Below the pieces are notes generated by a model. The model was given only the letters and a program-made list of their open reading frames with translations. It was not told where the DNA came from and ran no database searches. 64,000 nt of DNA, from assembly GCF_004801405.1 (NCBI RefSeq), contig NZ_SSOB01000016.1, forward strand, positions 62,001-126,000. Direction: 5' to 3'. The translations under genes were made by a program, and so were the position numbers. This document shows, one piece after another, positions 15,786 through 24,534 of the stretch (positions are counted from its first letter, which is position 1; the number at the start of each line of letters is the position of its first letter). Source of the DNA: Cohnella fermenti (GTDB lineage: Bacteria > Bacillota > Bacilli > Paenibacillales > Paenibacillaceae).

Positions 15786-16997
15786 ATGAACCTGGCGGAG
15801 ATGCTCTGTTACGCCGATATCGAACAATTGACCCGAATCGCCGACACGTATCGCTGCGAATGCAGCAGCCACTCGAAGAACGATCTGATCCAATCGATTC
15901 TAATGACGGTTCAGCGCCGGGACGTGCTGGAGTCCAGAGTCGGGGATATGAGCGCGGACGACATTCGGTTCCTCAACACGCTGCTCTTCGAACAAAGATC
16001 CTCCTACAGCTTGGAAGAGCTGACGGCGAGAGCGAAGAACGTCGAGTCTCCGGAAGCCCAGGCGGAGGAGGACGAGGCGCCGCCGCCCAAGACCCGGAGC
16101 CGGGCCAAGGCGAAGAAGCCCGCCGTGCCCGCGCGGCCCGATCCCGATGGGCCGGCCCGCAGCGCAATCGCTAGATTCAAGCGATTCGGATGGCTGTTCA
16201 ACGGCTTCTCGCACCAGACGCGCTTCCTCTATCACGTTCCGGAAGATGTCAGAAGCCGGCTGAAGGAGGCGCTGACGCGGCAATTCCGCGAGAAGCTCGA
16301 GCGGCGAAGCGAACCTCCCGTCTACCGGGACGAGAGAGGATTGGCGGCGGATGACGCGGTCGTCGTGCTTCGCTTCGTTCGGGACAACGACACGCCGCTC
16401 ACTTCCGACAGTGTCCTCTACAAGCGGCAGCTTCAGCAGTTGCTCGAGAGGCTCGCCGTCGCGGAGGAGGTTCCGGGGCGAAGCGGATGGCGGTTCGGAT
16501 ACGGAAGACGATTCCGCGATTATCCCGACCGGTTCTCGCTGCTGTACGACTTCGCTTGTCACAAGGGCTGGATTCAAGAGCTGCTGGACCGGCTCGAGCT
16601 GACCGAGGCGGGGGCGGCCTGCGCGGCTGGGGAGTTCGCGCCCGATCCGACCGAGCTCTATCGCTTCTGGCTGCGGCTGTACAAGGGGCCGATCGCGAAC
16701 ATCCACGTGCTGGCCCAATGGATTGCGCTGCTGTCCGCGGAATGGGTCACCGTCGATTCCGTCGAGCGGATTCTCAGTCCGTTCGTGAAGGAGTACTACT
16801 ACGACAGCCGATCGGATGTGCTCCGCAAGCGGGTTATCGGCAATATGGTGCATCTGGGCTTGCTGCGGCTCGGCGAGACGGAGGCCGGAGAGGCCGTTAT
16901 TCGCCTTACGCCCCTGGGCAAGCGGATCGCGGCCGGGACGGATGCCTTCGCGGAAGATCGGCCGCCATGGCTGGGGGAATCGGCCGACTTCGGTTAA
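15786..16997 (+). CDS. Hypothetical protein with SAP/Rho-N-like N-terminus and winged-helix-like C-terminus
   Basis: 403 aa. The first 40 residues (ADIEQLTRIADTYRCECSSHSKNDLIQSIL) have the pattern of a SAP or Rho-N helix-extended loop, which usually binds nucleic acid. Residues about 85-125 form a charged Pro/Lys/Arg-rich linker (KTRSRAKAKKPAVPARP). The C-terminal part is predicted helical, ending with a winged-helix-like segment (VIGNMVHLGLLRLGETE... IRLTPLGKRIA). It occupies the position of ypiA in Bacillus but has no TPR pattern, so it is not an orthologue on sight. Start at 15786 is preceded by GGGGAG. Function unknown; DNA or RNA binding is inferred. Confidence 0.75.
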   Translation: MNLAEMLCYADIEQLTRIADTYRCECSSHSKNDLIQSILMTVQRRDVLESRVGDMSADDIRFLNTLLFEQRSSYSLEELTARAKNVESPEAQAEEDEAPPPKTRSRAKAKKPAVPARPDPDGPARSAIARFKRFGWLFNGFSHQTRFLYHVPEDVRSRLKEALTRQFREKLERRSEPPVYRDERGLAADDAVVVLRFVRDNDTPLTSDSVLYKRQLQQLLERLAVAEEVPGRSGWRFGYGRRFRDYPDRFSLLYDFACHKGWIQELLDRLELTEAGAACAAGEFAPDPTELYRFWLRLYKGPIANIHVLAQWIALLSAEWVTVDSVERILSPFVKEYYYDSRSDVLRKRVIGNMVHLGLLRLGETEAGEAVIRLTPLGKRIAAGTDAFAEDRPPWLGESADFG

Positions 16998-17133
16998 TCG
17001 AGAGCGGCATGGCAAGGATCGGATAGGCAGAAGTACATTGCTCGGCATGGGGGCGGGTGTCCTGAACGGGGCCGACATCGCTGAATATGCTTTATTGAGA
17101 ACCCTTTACGCCGGATATTTGGAGGTGCAACGG

Positions 17134-17310
17134 ATGGACATGAAAGTCGCCTATGAGACAATGTTGGGTTTGGCGGCCGAAATGGTTCTCGACGACGCGC
17201 TGCGCAAACACCGGACGGAAAAGATTTACGAGGCTATCGACGTTGCGCTGGCGAAGGGGGACGCGGAAAGCTTCCGTCGTCTGACCGACGAGTTGAAGAC
17301 GATTCAATGA
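17134..17310 (+). CDS. IDEAL-domain small protein (YpiB-like)
   Basis: 58 aa, with GGAGG (17121-17125) eight bases upstream of the ATG. The C-terminal half, YEAIDVALAKGDAESFRRLTDEL, is the IDEAL domain, a short helical motif known from Firmicutes regulators such as YpiB and the ComK-associated proteins. The N-terminal half is a hydrophobic helix-like segment. Position upstream of the ypiF homologue matches Bacillus ypiB, but the protein is much shorter than YpiB and keeps little beyond the IDEAL domain. Confidence 0.8.
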   Translation: MDMKVAYETMLGLAAEMVLDDALRKHRTEKIYEAIDVALAKGDAESFRRLTDELKTIQ

Positions 17311-17350
17311 TCGGGGGAGCGGCTTGCCGCTCTCTTGTCACGAGCAGACA

Positions 17351-17399
17351 ACCGCATGACCGCGGCGCGGGAGAGCGCCGAAGGCCATGCGGTTTTTTT
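17351..17399 (+). terminator. Terminator after the IDEAL-domain gene
   Basis: ACCGCATG (17351-17358) pairs with CATGCGGT (17386-17393), with an inner GGCGC/GCGCC stem, followed by seven T residues. Confidence 0.85.
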
Positions 17400-17519
17400 G
17401 ACGGGAATCGGCAAGAAAACGCTTTTCCGATGCGGCGATTTGGAGTAGGATGGGACATGGAAACAAATTCACATCTCTTATATTCCGAAAGAGAGTGCAG
17501 TCAAGGAGGAACATTAACG

Positions 17520-18482
17520 ATGCCATTAGTAGACATGCCATTGGAGAAGCTTAAGGAGTACCAGGGAATCAGCCCGAGACCGGAGGACTTCGACGAATAC
17601 TGGGAGCGTGCGCTTGAGGAGATGAGAGCGCTGGACCCGCAATTGACGATTGAGCCGGCGGAATTCCAGGCTCCGTTCGCGGACTGCTTCCACCTCACCT
17701 TCACCGGCGTGAGGGGAGCGCGCATCTATGCGAAATACATAAGACCGAAGAATGTCCAAGGGCCGCATCCGGCCGTCGTTCAATTCCATGGCTACAGCGG
17801 CCATTCCGGCGATTGGAGCTCCAAGCTCGGGCTTGCCGCGCACGGCTACACGGTCGTCTCGATGGATGTGCGCGGGCAAGGCGGCCGCTCCGAGGACACG
17901 GGGGGCGTCAAGGGCAACACGCTGCGGGGACAGATCATTCGCGGATTAAGCGACGATCCGGATAATTTGCTGTTCCGCCACATCTTCCTTGATACGGCTC
18001 AGCTCGCGGGCATCGTCATGGGCTTGCCGGAAGTCGACGAGACGCGGGTGGCCGCGATGGGCGGCTCGCAAGGGGGCGGCTTGACTCTCGCCTGCGCGGC
18101 GCTCGAGCCGAGAATCAAGCTGCTTGCGCCTGTCTACCCCTTCTTGTCCGACTACCGGAGAGTATGGCAGATGGACCTAGCGAAGGACGCCTATGAGGAG
18201 CTCCGACTGTACTTCCGTTCGTTCGACCCGCTTCATGAAGGGGAGGACGATATTTTCCGCCGGCTTGGTTACATTGACGTTCAATATCTGGCCCCGCGCA
18301 TCCGAGGGGAAGTCATGATGGCGGTCGGGCTGATGGACACGATCACGCCTCCGTCCACCCAATTCGCCGCGTATAACAAAATTACGGCCGAGAAGCAGCT
18401 CGTCGTGTATCCGGACTTCGGGCACGAGCAACTGCCTCGCTTCGACGACAAGACGCTCGCGTTCTTCCAGAATAAATTGTAA
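17520..18482 (+). CDS. Acetyl xylan esterase / cephalosporin-C deacetylase family hydrolase
   Basis: 320-aa alpha/beta hydrolase of the AXE1 family. The nucleophile serine sits in GGSQGGG (about residue 185), the acid in GLMDTITPPSTQ and the histidine in DFGHEQLP near the C-terminus. The segment VVSMDVRGQGGRSEDTGG, typical for the family, is present. Such enzymes remove acetyl groups from xylo-oligosaccharides and various acetylated small molecules and act as cytoplasmic hexamers; no signal peptide is seen. AAGGAGGA precedes the ATG by about nine bases. It interrupts the ypiB-ypiF order known in Bacillus. Confidence 0.92.
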   Translation: MPLVDMPLEKLKEYQGISPRPEDFDEYWERALEEMRALDPQLTIEPAEFQAPFADCFHLTFTGVRGARIYAKYIRPKNVQGPHPAVVQFHGYSGHSGDWSSKLGLAAHGYTVVSMDVRGQGGRSEDTGGVKGNTLRGQIIRGLSDDPDNLLFRHIFLDTAQLAGIVMGLPEVDETRVAAMGGSQGGGLTLACAALEPRIKLLAPVYPFLSDYRRVWQMDLAKDAYEELRLYFRSFDPLHEGEDDIFRRLGYIDVQYLAPRIRGEVMMAVGLMDTITPPSTQFAAYNKITAEKQLVVYPDFGHEQLPRFDDKTLAFFQNKL

Positions 18483-18500
18483 GCAAAGGAAGTCATTCGA

Positions 18501-18932
18501 TTGAAATTCAGCGAATTCAGTCCGGAGCAGTGGTACGATCTCCTGCCTTATATGGATACCTGTCTGATTCCCGTGTCGGGTCTCACCGGTGAAGAACCCC
18601 CTCACGAAGCGACCGAGAGAATCGCGGGAACGGGAGATTGGCTGCAGCCGCTCGAGGCCGCCTTCCGGGGAAGAAGCGTCACCATGCCAGCCAATCATTA
18701 CGTTGACGTAACGAACGAGGACGACATCCGCAGGGTAAGCGGCCTGTGCGAACGGATGAGAGGGCTCGGGTTCGCCTTCGTCGTTGTCGTCTCGGGCAGA
18801 GCCGACTGGGCAGCCGTTCCGGAGGATGCCGACCTTCTGATTAAACCGGAGGAAGCAGGCGCCGAACCGGACCCGGACAAGCTCCGTCAAGCGATCATGG
18901 CGCTCTGGAAGCGGGAGGCGGGGGCGAAGTAA
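18501..18932 (+). CDS. ypiF: DUF2487 family protein (YpiF-like)
   Basis: 143 aa, TTG start at 18501 with AAAGGA 10-15 bases upstream. The protein opens with MKFSEFSPEQWYDLLPYMDTCLIP and contains a central strand (LGFAFVVVVSGRADW). It is assigned by its resemblance to the uncharacterised YpiF/DUF2487 family and by its place directly upstream of qcrA, as in B. subtilis. No catalytic motif is apparent. Function unknown. Confidence 0.8.
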   Translation: MKFSEFSPEQWYDLLPYMDTCLIPVSGLTGEEPPHEATERIAGTGDWLQPLEAAFRGRSVTMPANHYVDVTNEDDIRRVSGLCERMRGLGFAFVVVVSGRADWAAVPEDADLLIKPEEAGAEPDPDKLRQAIMALWKREAGAK

Positions 18933-19078
18933 CGCCCTCTCCGAACTTCGTGAGGCGCGCATAATCGGCACGGCTTCCTGCCAACAATAAGCGGGCGGCA
19001 ATCGAGGGGAATTGTGACAATTTGAGAACAATTTAGACCCGCAATTCGCGTCAACAAGTGAATAGACAGTGGCAATTG

Positions 19079-19107
19079 TTGACTGTCCTTAGTGCCTGGG
19101 CTATTAT
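19079..19107 (+). promoter_or_regulatory. Promoter of the qcrABC operon
   Basis: TTGACT (19079-19084), 17-bp spacer, TATTAT (19102-19107), about 75 bp before the qcrA ATG. The preceding 150 bp of this intergenic region are AT-richer than the genes and contain no ORF. Confidence 0.65.
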
Positions 19108-19182
19108 TATTAATGTCTTTGTGAACAAAAGGTGAATGAAGTCCGTAAGGACGCGACATGGTGGGCAGAGGGGGTTGAGAGA

Positions 19183-19716
19183 ATGAGCCACAACGAACAG
19201 CAAGACTCGGCGCACAAGCCCGTCAAACGCAAAGAGATGTCGAGAAGACAGTTTCTGTCTTACACGCTTGGCGGTGCAACGGCTTTCATGGCAGGCGGAG
19301 TCGTATTGCCAATGCTTCGATTCGCCGTCGATCCCATTCTGGTGAAGAAGGAAGAAGGCGGCTTCGTTAAAGTTATCGAGGAATCCAAGGTGACCACGGA
19401 ACCGCAGCAGATCGGCTTCAAGGTTCACCAGGTAGACGGATGGTACGAGAGCGACCCGAAGATGGAAGCATATATCGCCAAGGGCGAAGATGGCAAAGTA
19501 TTCGCTTTGTCCCCGGTGTGCAAGCATCTTGGTTGCACGATCGGCTGGAGCGGCGAAGAAGCGCCGAACGAGTACCACTGTCCTTGCCACGGAGCAAGGT
19601 ACACGAAGGACGGCAAGAACCTGAAGGTTGCTCCTAAGCCGCTTGACGAGTATCAGGTCAAGATTGAGAATGGCTGGGTTTACCTCGGGCCTTTGGAAGC
19701 GAACACACGGGTATAG
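19183..19716 (+). CDS. qcrA: Menaquinol:cytochrome c reductase, Rieske iron-sulfur subunit
   Basis: 177 aa. Carries the [2Fe-2S] cluster that takes electrons from menaquinol in the bc-type complex. The Rieske boxes are C113-x-H115-x2-C118 (CKHLGC) and C133-x2-H136 (CPCHG). The N-terminus has a twin-arginine-like SRRQFL followed by a hydrophobic helix at about 25-45, so Tat insertion and an N-terminal anchor with the cluster outside are expected. Start at 19183 chosen for the purine-rich AGAGGGGG upstream; a GTG at 19132 is possible but lacks support. Confidence 0.95.
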   Translation: MSHNEQQDSAHKPVKRKEMSRRQFLSYTLGGATAFMAGGVVLPMLRFAVDPILVKKEEGGFVKVIEESKVTTEPQQIGFKVHQVDGWYESDPKMEAYIAKGEDGKVFALSPVCKHLGCTIGWSGEEAPNEYHCPCHGARYTKDGKNLKVAPKPLDEYQVKIENGWVYLGPLEANTRV

Positions 19717-19735
19717 AAGGAGGGCGTCTCGTCCC

Positions 19736-20407
19736 ATGTTCAAATCAATGTACAATTGGATCGACGAACGTCTCGATGTCACGCCGATGTGGAGAGACAT
19801 TGCGGACCACGAAGTTCCCGAGCACGTCAACCCGGCTCATCACTTCTCCGCGTTTGTCTACTGTTTCGGCGGCCTGACGTTCTTCATTACCGTCATCCAG
19901 ATCCTCTCGGGGATGTTCTTGACGATGTATTACGTACCGGATATTACCAATGCTTATTACAGCGTCGATTACTTGCAGCATCAGGTGGCCTTCGGCGTCA
20001 TCGTTCGCGGCATGCACCACTGGGGCGCCAGCTTGGTAATCGTTATGATGTTCTTACATACCCTGCGCGTCTTCTTCACCGGATCATACAAGGCGCCGCG
20101 CGAGATGAACTGGGTCGTGGGCATGCTGATCTTCTTCGTCATGCTCGGTCTCGGCTTCACGGGTTACCTGCTTCCTTGGGATAACAAGGCGTACTTCGCA
20201 ACCAAGGTAGGCATGGAGATCGCCGCTTCCGTTCCATGGATCGGAAGCTACATTAAGGAGTTACTGGCGGGAGGCACCATCGTAGGGGCGCAGACGCTGA
20301 CGCGATTCTTCGCGATTCACGTATTCTTCCTGCCGGGCGTGCTGCTTACGCTCCTTGCCGCACACTTCTTCATGATTCGTAAACAGGGCATTTCCGGGCC
20401 GCTGTAA
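19736..20407 (+). CDS. qcrB: Menaquinol:cytochrome c reductase, cytochrome b6 subunit
   Basis: 223 aa, the short b6-type half of cytochrome b with four transmembrane helices. Heme-ligating histidines are expected in the second and fourth helices (FGVIVRGMHHWGASLVIVMMFLHTLR and TRFFAIHVFFLPGVLLTLLAAHFF). Separated from qcrA by 19 bp with GAAGGAGGG as RBS. Forms the quinol-oxidising core with QcrC. Confidence 0.95.
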   Translation: MFKSMYNWIDERLDVTPMWRDIADHEVPEHVNPAHHFSAFVYCFGGLTFFITVIQILSGMFLTMYYVPDITNAYYSVDYLQHQVAFGVIVRGMHHWGASLVIVMMFLHTLRVFFTGSYKAPREMNWVVGMLIFFVMLGLGFTGYLLPWDNKAYFATKVGMEIAASVPWIGSYIKELLAGGTIVGAQTLTRFFAIHVFFLPGVLLTLLAAHFFMIRKQGISGPL

Positions 20408-20429
20408 CAGAGAGGGGAGTGGCAAGTAC

Positions 20430-21308
20430 ATGGCACACGGACATAAATCGGACGAGAAGATCGTCTACGTCGGAGATTCTCGGATTCGCAAGACGGGCGG
20501 AGACAAGCCCGTTCCACCGGATTACACCTCGTTCCCGGGCAAGTCGGAAGCGTTCATTCCGAACTTCCTGCTGAAGGAATGGATGGCTGGCGTCGTTATT
20601 CTGGTCGGCTTCCTCGTGCTTACGATCGCGGAACCGGCTCCGCTCGGCTATCCGGCGGACCCGCTTAACGGATCGTTCATCCCGATGCCGGACTGGTACT
20701 TCCTGTTCATCTACCAATTGCTGAAGTATCCGTACGCTTCCGAGGACTACATCGTGCTCGGAACGATCGGGATTCCGGGTCTCGCCTTCGGCGCGCTGCT
20801 GCTGGCACCGTTCCTGGACACGGGCAAGGAGCGCCGCTTCTACCGTCGTCCGATCGCTTCGTCGATGATGATCGTCTCGCTCGTCGCTTCGATCTATCTG
20901 ACATGGGTATCGTGGCACCACTACACGGGCGAGCTCGAGAAGAATGGAGTCATTCCGGAGCATATCGAGCGCGAGCTGAAGTCCGAGGAGCAGATCGCAG
21001 CGGGCAAGGGCCGCTTCGTCTACGGCAAGGAAGAAGTCGTAGCGCTCGTCAAGGCGGACGATCCGGCGTTCTCCATTATGAAGGAAGCGCAATGTATCGC
21101 CTGCCACGGCGCCGAGCTCGAAGGCTCCAACGCACCGTCGCTGCGCGGAATCGGCGACACGCTGAGCAAGGAAGAGCTTGTCGAGACGATCACGAACGGC
21201 AAGGCGGACGGAGCGATGCCTTCCTTCAAGGATGACCTCACCGCCGAGCAGATCGATCAGATCGCGACCTGGTTGTCCGAGCAGAAAGCCGCGGCAGCCG
21301 AAGAGTAA
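20430..21308 (+). CDS. qcrC: Menaquinol:cytochrome c reductase, fused subunit IV / cytochrome c
   Basis: 292 aa. The N-terminal half has three hydrophobic helices like cytochrome b6f subunit IV (PMPDWYFLFIYQLLKYP motif). The C-terminal domain is a c-type cytochrome with heme motif C222-I-A-C225-H226 and a probable methionine ligand in DGAMPSFKDD. This fusion is typical of the Bacillus bc complex. Ends the qcrABC operon; a hairpin follows. Confidence 0.95.
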   Translation: MAHGHKSDEKIVYVGDSRIRKTGGDKPVPPDYTSFPGKSEAFIPNFLLKEWMAGVVILVGFLVLTIAEPAPLGYPADPLNGSFIPMPDWYFLFIYQLLKYPYASEDYIVLGTIGIPGLAFGALLLAPFLDTGKERRFYRRPIASSMMIVSLVASIYLTWVSWHHYTGELEKNGVIPEHIERELKSEEQIAAGKGRFVYGKEEVVALVKADDPAFSIMKEAQCIACHGAELEGSNAPSLRGIGDTLSKEELVETITNGKADGAMPSFKDDLTAEQIDQIATWLSEQKAAAAEE

Positions 21309-21348
21309 GGCAAGATAGGAAGAACGATGAAGAATAAGGTATAATGGA

Positions 21349-21379
21349 AGAGCCTGGCCGATTGCGGTCAGGCTCTTTC
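21349..21379 (+). terminator. Terminator after qcrC
   Basis: AAGAGCCTGGCC (21349-21360) pairs with GGTCAGGCTCTT (21366-21377) in a 12-bp stem with a 5-nt loop; only three Ts follow, so it may be leaky into ypjA. Confidence 0.65.
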
Positions 21380-21414
21380 CGGCTAATCAAGTCGAGAATA
21401 AGGGAGGAACGTCG

Positions 21415-22083
21415 ATGACATGGAGACAATGGCTCTCTCGTGAGGTGCTGACACACCGATCGTTGATGGCTATTCTGATGATTTGCTACATACCGGGAAC
21501 GATCTACGGCTACTACTGGTACGAGAATCAGCTTAGAGAGACGTGGAACAGCAATCCGCTCTGGCAGCTCCCGTTCGTTCCGGACAGTCCGACCGCTTCG
21601 CTGTTCTTCGCCTTGGCGCTGCTCTGGTTGTGGCTCCGCCCGGAACCGTCCGTTCATCCCTTCGTGCGCGGCGTGCGCGGAGTTCTCGAAGCGCTGGCCG
21701 TCGTGACGAGCTTGAAGTACGGCATCTGGGCGTGCGCGATCATCTTCCTCGGAGCGGCTCAGGGGGATACGATCGAGCCGTCGAGCTGGATGCTGGTGTT
21801 CTCCCACGGAGCGATGGCGATATGCGCGGTGCTGTACGGCCGCTTCTTCCATTACGGCGGCATCGCGATCGCGGTTGCGGCCGCCTGGACATTCCTGAAC
21901 GATTCCGTCGACTACGGGTTCGACGTGTATCCGTATCTGCCGTACGAGCTGAAGAACGATGTGACCGGCATCGCCTGGTTCACGTTCCTGCTTACCGCGT
22001 TCAGCGTCTTCGTCGCCACCTGGGCCAAGTTCGGGCCGACCTGGGAACGGGGACTGCGCATTGCGGAGGACAAGCGGTTCTAA
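21415..22083 (+). CDS. ypjA: DUF1405 integral membrane protein (YpjA-like)
   Basis: 222 aa with about six hydrophobic helices (LMAILMICYIPGTIYGYYW near the N-terminus; LFFALALLWLWLRP; IWACAIIFLGA). The gene lies between qcrC and ypjB in the same order as Bacillus, and the N-terminal PGTIYGYYWYENQL stretch is characteristic of the DUF1405 family. AGGGAGGAA precedes the ATG. Function unknown. Confidence 0.85.
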   Translation: MTWRQWLSREVLTHRSLMAILMICYIPGTIYGYYWYENQLRETWNSNPLWQLPFVPDSPTASLFFALALLWLWLRPEPSVHPFVRGVRGVLEALAVVTSLKYGIWACAIIFLGAAQGDTIEPSSWMLVFSHGAMAICAVLYGRFFHYGGIAIAVAAAWTFLNDSVDYGFDVYPYLPYELKNDVTGIAWFTFLLTAFSVFVATWAKFGPTWERGLRIAEDKRF

Positions 22084-22127
22084 CGTTGGACAGCCCCTCA
22101 TAGGCTTAATGCAGGAGGGGATCTTCG

Positions 22128-23063
22128 ATGCGGCGGAAGAGTGCGTCCAAGGGAAGATTGTGGAGAGGGGCAAGCTCGCTGGCGGCGGCGCTGGCTCTCT
22201 TGTTCGCCGGGCTACCGTTCGTGTCCGGCGTCGGACAGCTCGGAGGCGGGCAATATCGGCACGCCGCGGCGGAAGAGGAATCCCGAACGGACATCTCCAA
22301 CGAACCGTCGGTTCTCGCCTTCTATTCGGCGGCGGAATCGCTGTACGAAGCGGTGCGCAAAGGGGACAGGCTGGCCGGAACGCAGGCGCTTCAGGAAGTG
22401 GAGCGGGGCTTGCGCCGCCTTCCCATGGATCGGATTCCGACGGCGGAGGGGATCGCGTCTCTCGCGGCCAATGTGTCGGAGATGAAGCGCGCCTGGGCGG
22501 CGGTCTCTCCCGACACCGGGCGAATCGAGCAGGCGGCGGGGGCCTTGAGGTTGGCTGCCGATGCGCTCGCGCATCCGTCCCGGCCGCTGTGGCATCAATA
22601 CCAGACGGTTCTCGAACAGGATGCGGCTGCGCTCGCGAAGGCGATCGCGGCGGCGGATTCGCCGAAGGCTGCGCTCGAGGCCGTCGCCACGCATTATCGG
22701 CTGATCCGGACGGCGGCTTCCCTGCAGGCGGAGCCGGCGGCGATCGAGCGGGCCGATTCGGTGCTGCGCTATGCGGAGCGGCTGATCGCCTCGGCCAGTC
22801 CGTCGAAGGAGCGGCTCGCCGCGCTTGGCCAAGAGGTTCGGGACGCCGTTGCCGGCCTCTTCCCGCAGGCGGAAGGCTCGCCGGCCAATGTTCTTCCGCT
22901 CGCGCCGCCGACCTGGGGACTAACGGCAACGATCGGTTCCTTCATTATAACGATTCTGTCCTGGGCCGGGTGGCGGCGGTTCCGCTTCGATCGGGACCAT
23001 CCCGGACGCAGAAGCGAGGCGAGCCGGAACCGAACGGACGCGGCGAATCGTTGGTTCCGGTAG
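22128..23063 (+). CDS. ypjB: Sporulation protein YpjB
   Basis: 311 aa, with AGGAGGGG ten bases before the ATG. An N-terminal signal sequence (ASSLAAALALLFAGLPFVSG, about residues 14-33) and a C-terminal transmembrane helix (ATIGSFIITILSWAGW, about 268-285) flank a long helical Ala/Arg-rich domain, so the bulk is outside the membrane. Position after ypjA matches the Bacillus sporulation protein YpjB; identity rests on synteny, topology and length. Confidence 0.75.
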   Translation: MRRKSASKGRLWRGASSLAAALALLFAGLPFVSGVGQLGGGQYRHAAAEEESRTDISNEPSVLAFYSAAESLYEAVRKGDRLAGTQALQEVERGLRRLPMDRIPTAEGIASLAANVSEMKRAWAAVSPDTGRIEQAAGALRLAADALAHPSRPLWHQYQTVLEQDAAALAKAIAAADSPKAALEAVATHYRLIRTAASLQAEPAAIERADSVLRYAERLIASASPSKERLAALGQEVRDAVAGLFPQAEGSPANVLPLAPPTWGLTATIGSFIITILSWAGWRRFRFDRDHPGRRSEASRNRTDAANRWFR

Positions 23064-23072
23064 GGACCGCAA

Positions 23073-23140
23073 GAGCCATAATGCCGCATGAGCCATAGTG
23101 CCGAAAGAGCCATAATGCCGCAAGAGCCATGATGCCGCAA
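23073..23140. repeat. Four 17-bp tandem repeats between convergent genes
   Basis: Units GAGCCATAATGCCGCAT, GAGCCATAGTGCCGAAA, GAGCCATAATGCCGCAA and GAGCCATGATGCCGCAA run head to tail (23073-23140), followed by a partial unit. It fills the gap between the ends of ypjB (+) and the YitT-family gene (-). No hairpin terminator is obvious there. Confidence 0.85.
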
Positions 23141-23152
23141 GAACCTCGCGCC

Positions 23153-24022
23153 TCAGTTCTCCTTGAAGCCTTCGCCAAGCACGTCGTGCACGTCATTGAT
23201 CACGATAAAAGCCTGTCTGTCATGTTGGCGGACAAGGCTTTTTAATTTGCGAATCTCGAACCGGCTGACGACGCAGTAGATCATCATGCGGTTCTGACCC
23301 GAATACGCTCCGACGGCGGGGAGCAGCGTAACGCCGCGATCGAGCTCCTTCGTGATGACGGAAGCAAGCTTCTCCGGCTCGGAGCACAGAATGGTGAACG
23401 CCTTGGCCGCGTAGGCGCCTTCCTGAATGAAGTCGATGACCTTCGAGGAGATAAACACGCTGACAAGCGTGTAGAGCACCTTCTCCATCTCGATGACAAG
23501 CAGCGAGGTGCCGAGAATGACGACATCGAGCCCGAGGATAATCTGTCCCATGCTCCAGCCGCGCCAGCGGTGCACGATTCTCGCGACGATGTCGACCCCG
23601 CCCGTCGTGCCGCCCGCCCGGAACACAAGCCCGAGCCCCGCGCCGAGCGTCACTCCGGCATACAGCACCACGAGCATGAAGTCGTTGTCCGAGACGAACG
23701 GAACGACCCAGCCACGGTCCACCGAGAAGCTCCAGAACCACAGGAAGAAGGAGAGCAGAACGGTGCCCGCGATCGTATAGAACATCGACTCCCTGCCGAG
23801 CTGCTTCCAGCCGATGAGGAAGAGCGGGATGTTGAGCGCGAGGGAGGAGATCGCCGGCGCGAAGCCGAACGCGTATTGGAGGAGCACAGCAACCCCGGTT
23901 ACTCCGCCTTCCATCAGCGTGTTGGGAAGAATAAAATATTCGATTCCAAAAGCGTACAGAGCCGTTCCCGCAAGCAGTCCGGCCCATCTTCCGATGCCGT
24001 CTCTCAGGCTGAGCGTTCGCAT
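23153..24022 (-). CDS. YitT family membrane protein (DUF2179; YpjC-like)
   Basis: 289 aa from the ATG at 24022, which has GAGGTGG eight bases upstream on the minus strand; an in-frame GTG lies four codons further out. Five to six hydrophobic helices occupy the N-terminal 190 residues (LLAGTALYAFGIEYFILPN; GGVTGVAVLLQYAFGF; TIAGTVLLSFFLWFW), followed by a soluble DUF2179 domain containing ITKELDRGVTLLPAVGAYSG. Function unknown for the family. Relative to the neighbouring block this gene is on the opposite strand, convergent with ypjB. Confidence 0.88.
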   Translation of the reverse strand: MRTLSLRDGIGRWAGLLAGTALYAFGIEYFILPNTLMEGGVTGVAVLLQYAFGFAPAISSLALNIPLFLIGWKQLGRESMFYTIAGTVLLSFFLWFWSFSVDRGWVVPFVSDNDFMLVVLYAGVTLGAGLGLVFRAGGTTGGVDIVARIVHRWRGWSMGQIILGLDVVILGTSLLVIEMEKVLYTLVSVFISSKVIDFIQEGAYAAKAFTILCSEPEKLASVITKELDRGVTLLPAVGAYSGQNRMMIYCVVSRFEIRKLKSLVRQHDRQAFIVINDVHDVLGEGFKEN

Positions 24023-24118
24023 AAATCCGTCCACCTCGTTCGAAAATGCATTTGTCTTTGCCTGAATCTTAAGCTAACATAGGGATGATACAAGTTCAAA
24101 TCGGGGAGGAAGGCGAAT

Positions 24119-24481
24119 TTGGCGGAATCGAAGATCGCCGGCAAGCCGCTTGCCGAGAAGTCTCTCGCCGATATTCAGCGGGAAGTCGACGCTTACATAA
24201 GTCAATTCAAGGAAGGGTATTTCTCTCCGCTTGCCTTGCTTGCCCGGATGGCGGAAGAGGTTGGAGAGCTCGCCCGCGAGATTAACCACTCGTACGGGGA
24301 GAAGCCGAAGAAGGCGGACGAAGCCGACAATTCCGTCGAGATGGAGCTTGGAGACGTCCTGTTTATCGTGCTCTGCTTCGCGAACTCGCTCGGCGTCGAT
24401 CTGACGGAAGCGCACAACCGGGTCATGAACAAATTCAATACCCGCGACGCGAATCGCTGGACCAAGAAGGACACTCCCTGA
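24119..24481 (+). CDS. ypjD: MazG-like nucleotide pyrophosphohydrolase (YpjD)
   Basis: 120 aa, TTG start with GGGGAGGA ten bases upstream. The MazG/dUTPase-like metal-binding pattern is seen in MAEEVGELAREINHSYG (EExxE) followed by VEMELGDVLFIVLCFANSLGVDL (ExxD). Such small all-alpha enzymes hydrolyse nucleoside triphosphates to monophosphates, often removing damaged nucleotides. It begins the ypjD-dapB-mgsA-bshB1 block. Confidence 0.9.
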   Translation: MAESKIAGKPLAEKSLADIQREVDAYISQFKEGYFSPLALLARMAEEVGELAREINHSYGEKPKKADEADNSVEMELGDVLFIVLCFANSLGVDLTEAHNRVMNKFNTRDANRWTKKDTP

Positions 24482-24534
24482 CTTCGGTCTTCATATGCTG
24501 TACCATCCCCGAACACGAGAGGAGGATGGTCGGC

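Noticed and set aside
19020..19140. Rex operator upstream of qcrA
   Set aside because: TTGTGACAATTTGAGAACAA and TTGTGAACAAAAGGTGAA each have one good half-site, but the second half does not complete the TTGTGAA-N4-TTCACAA palindrome.
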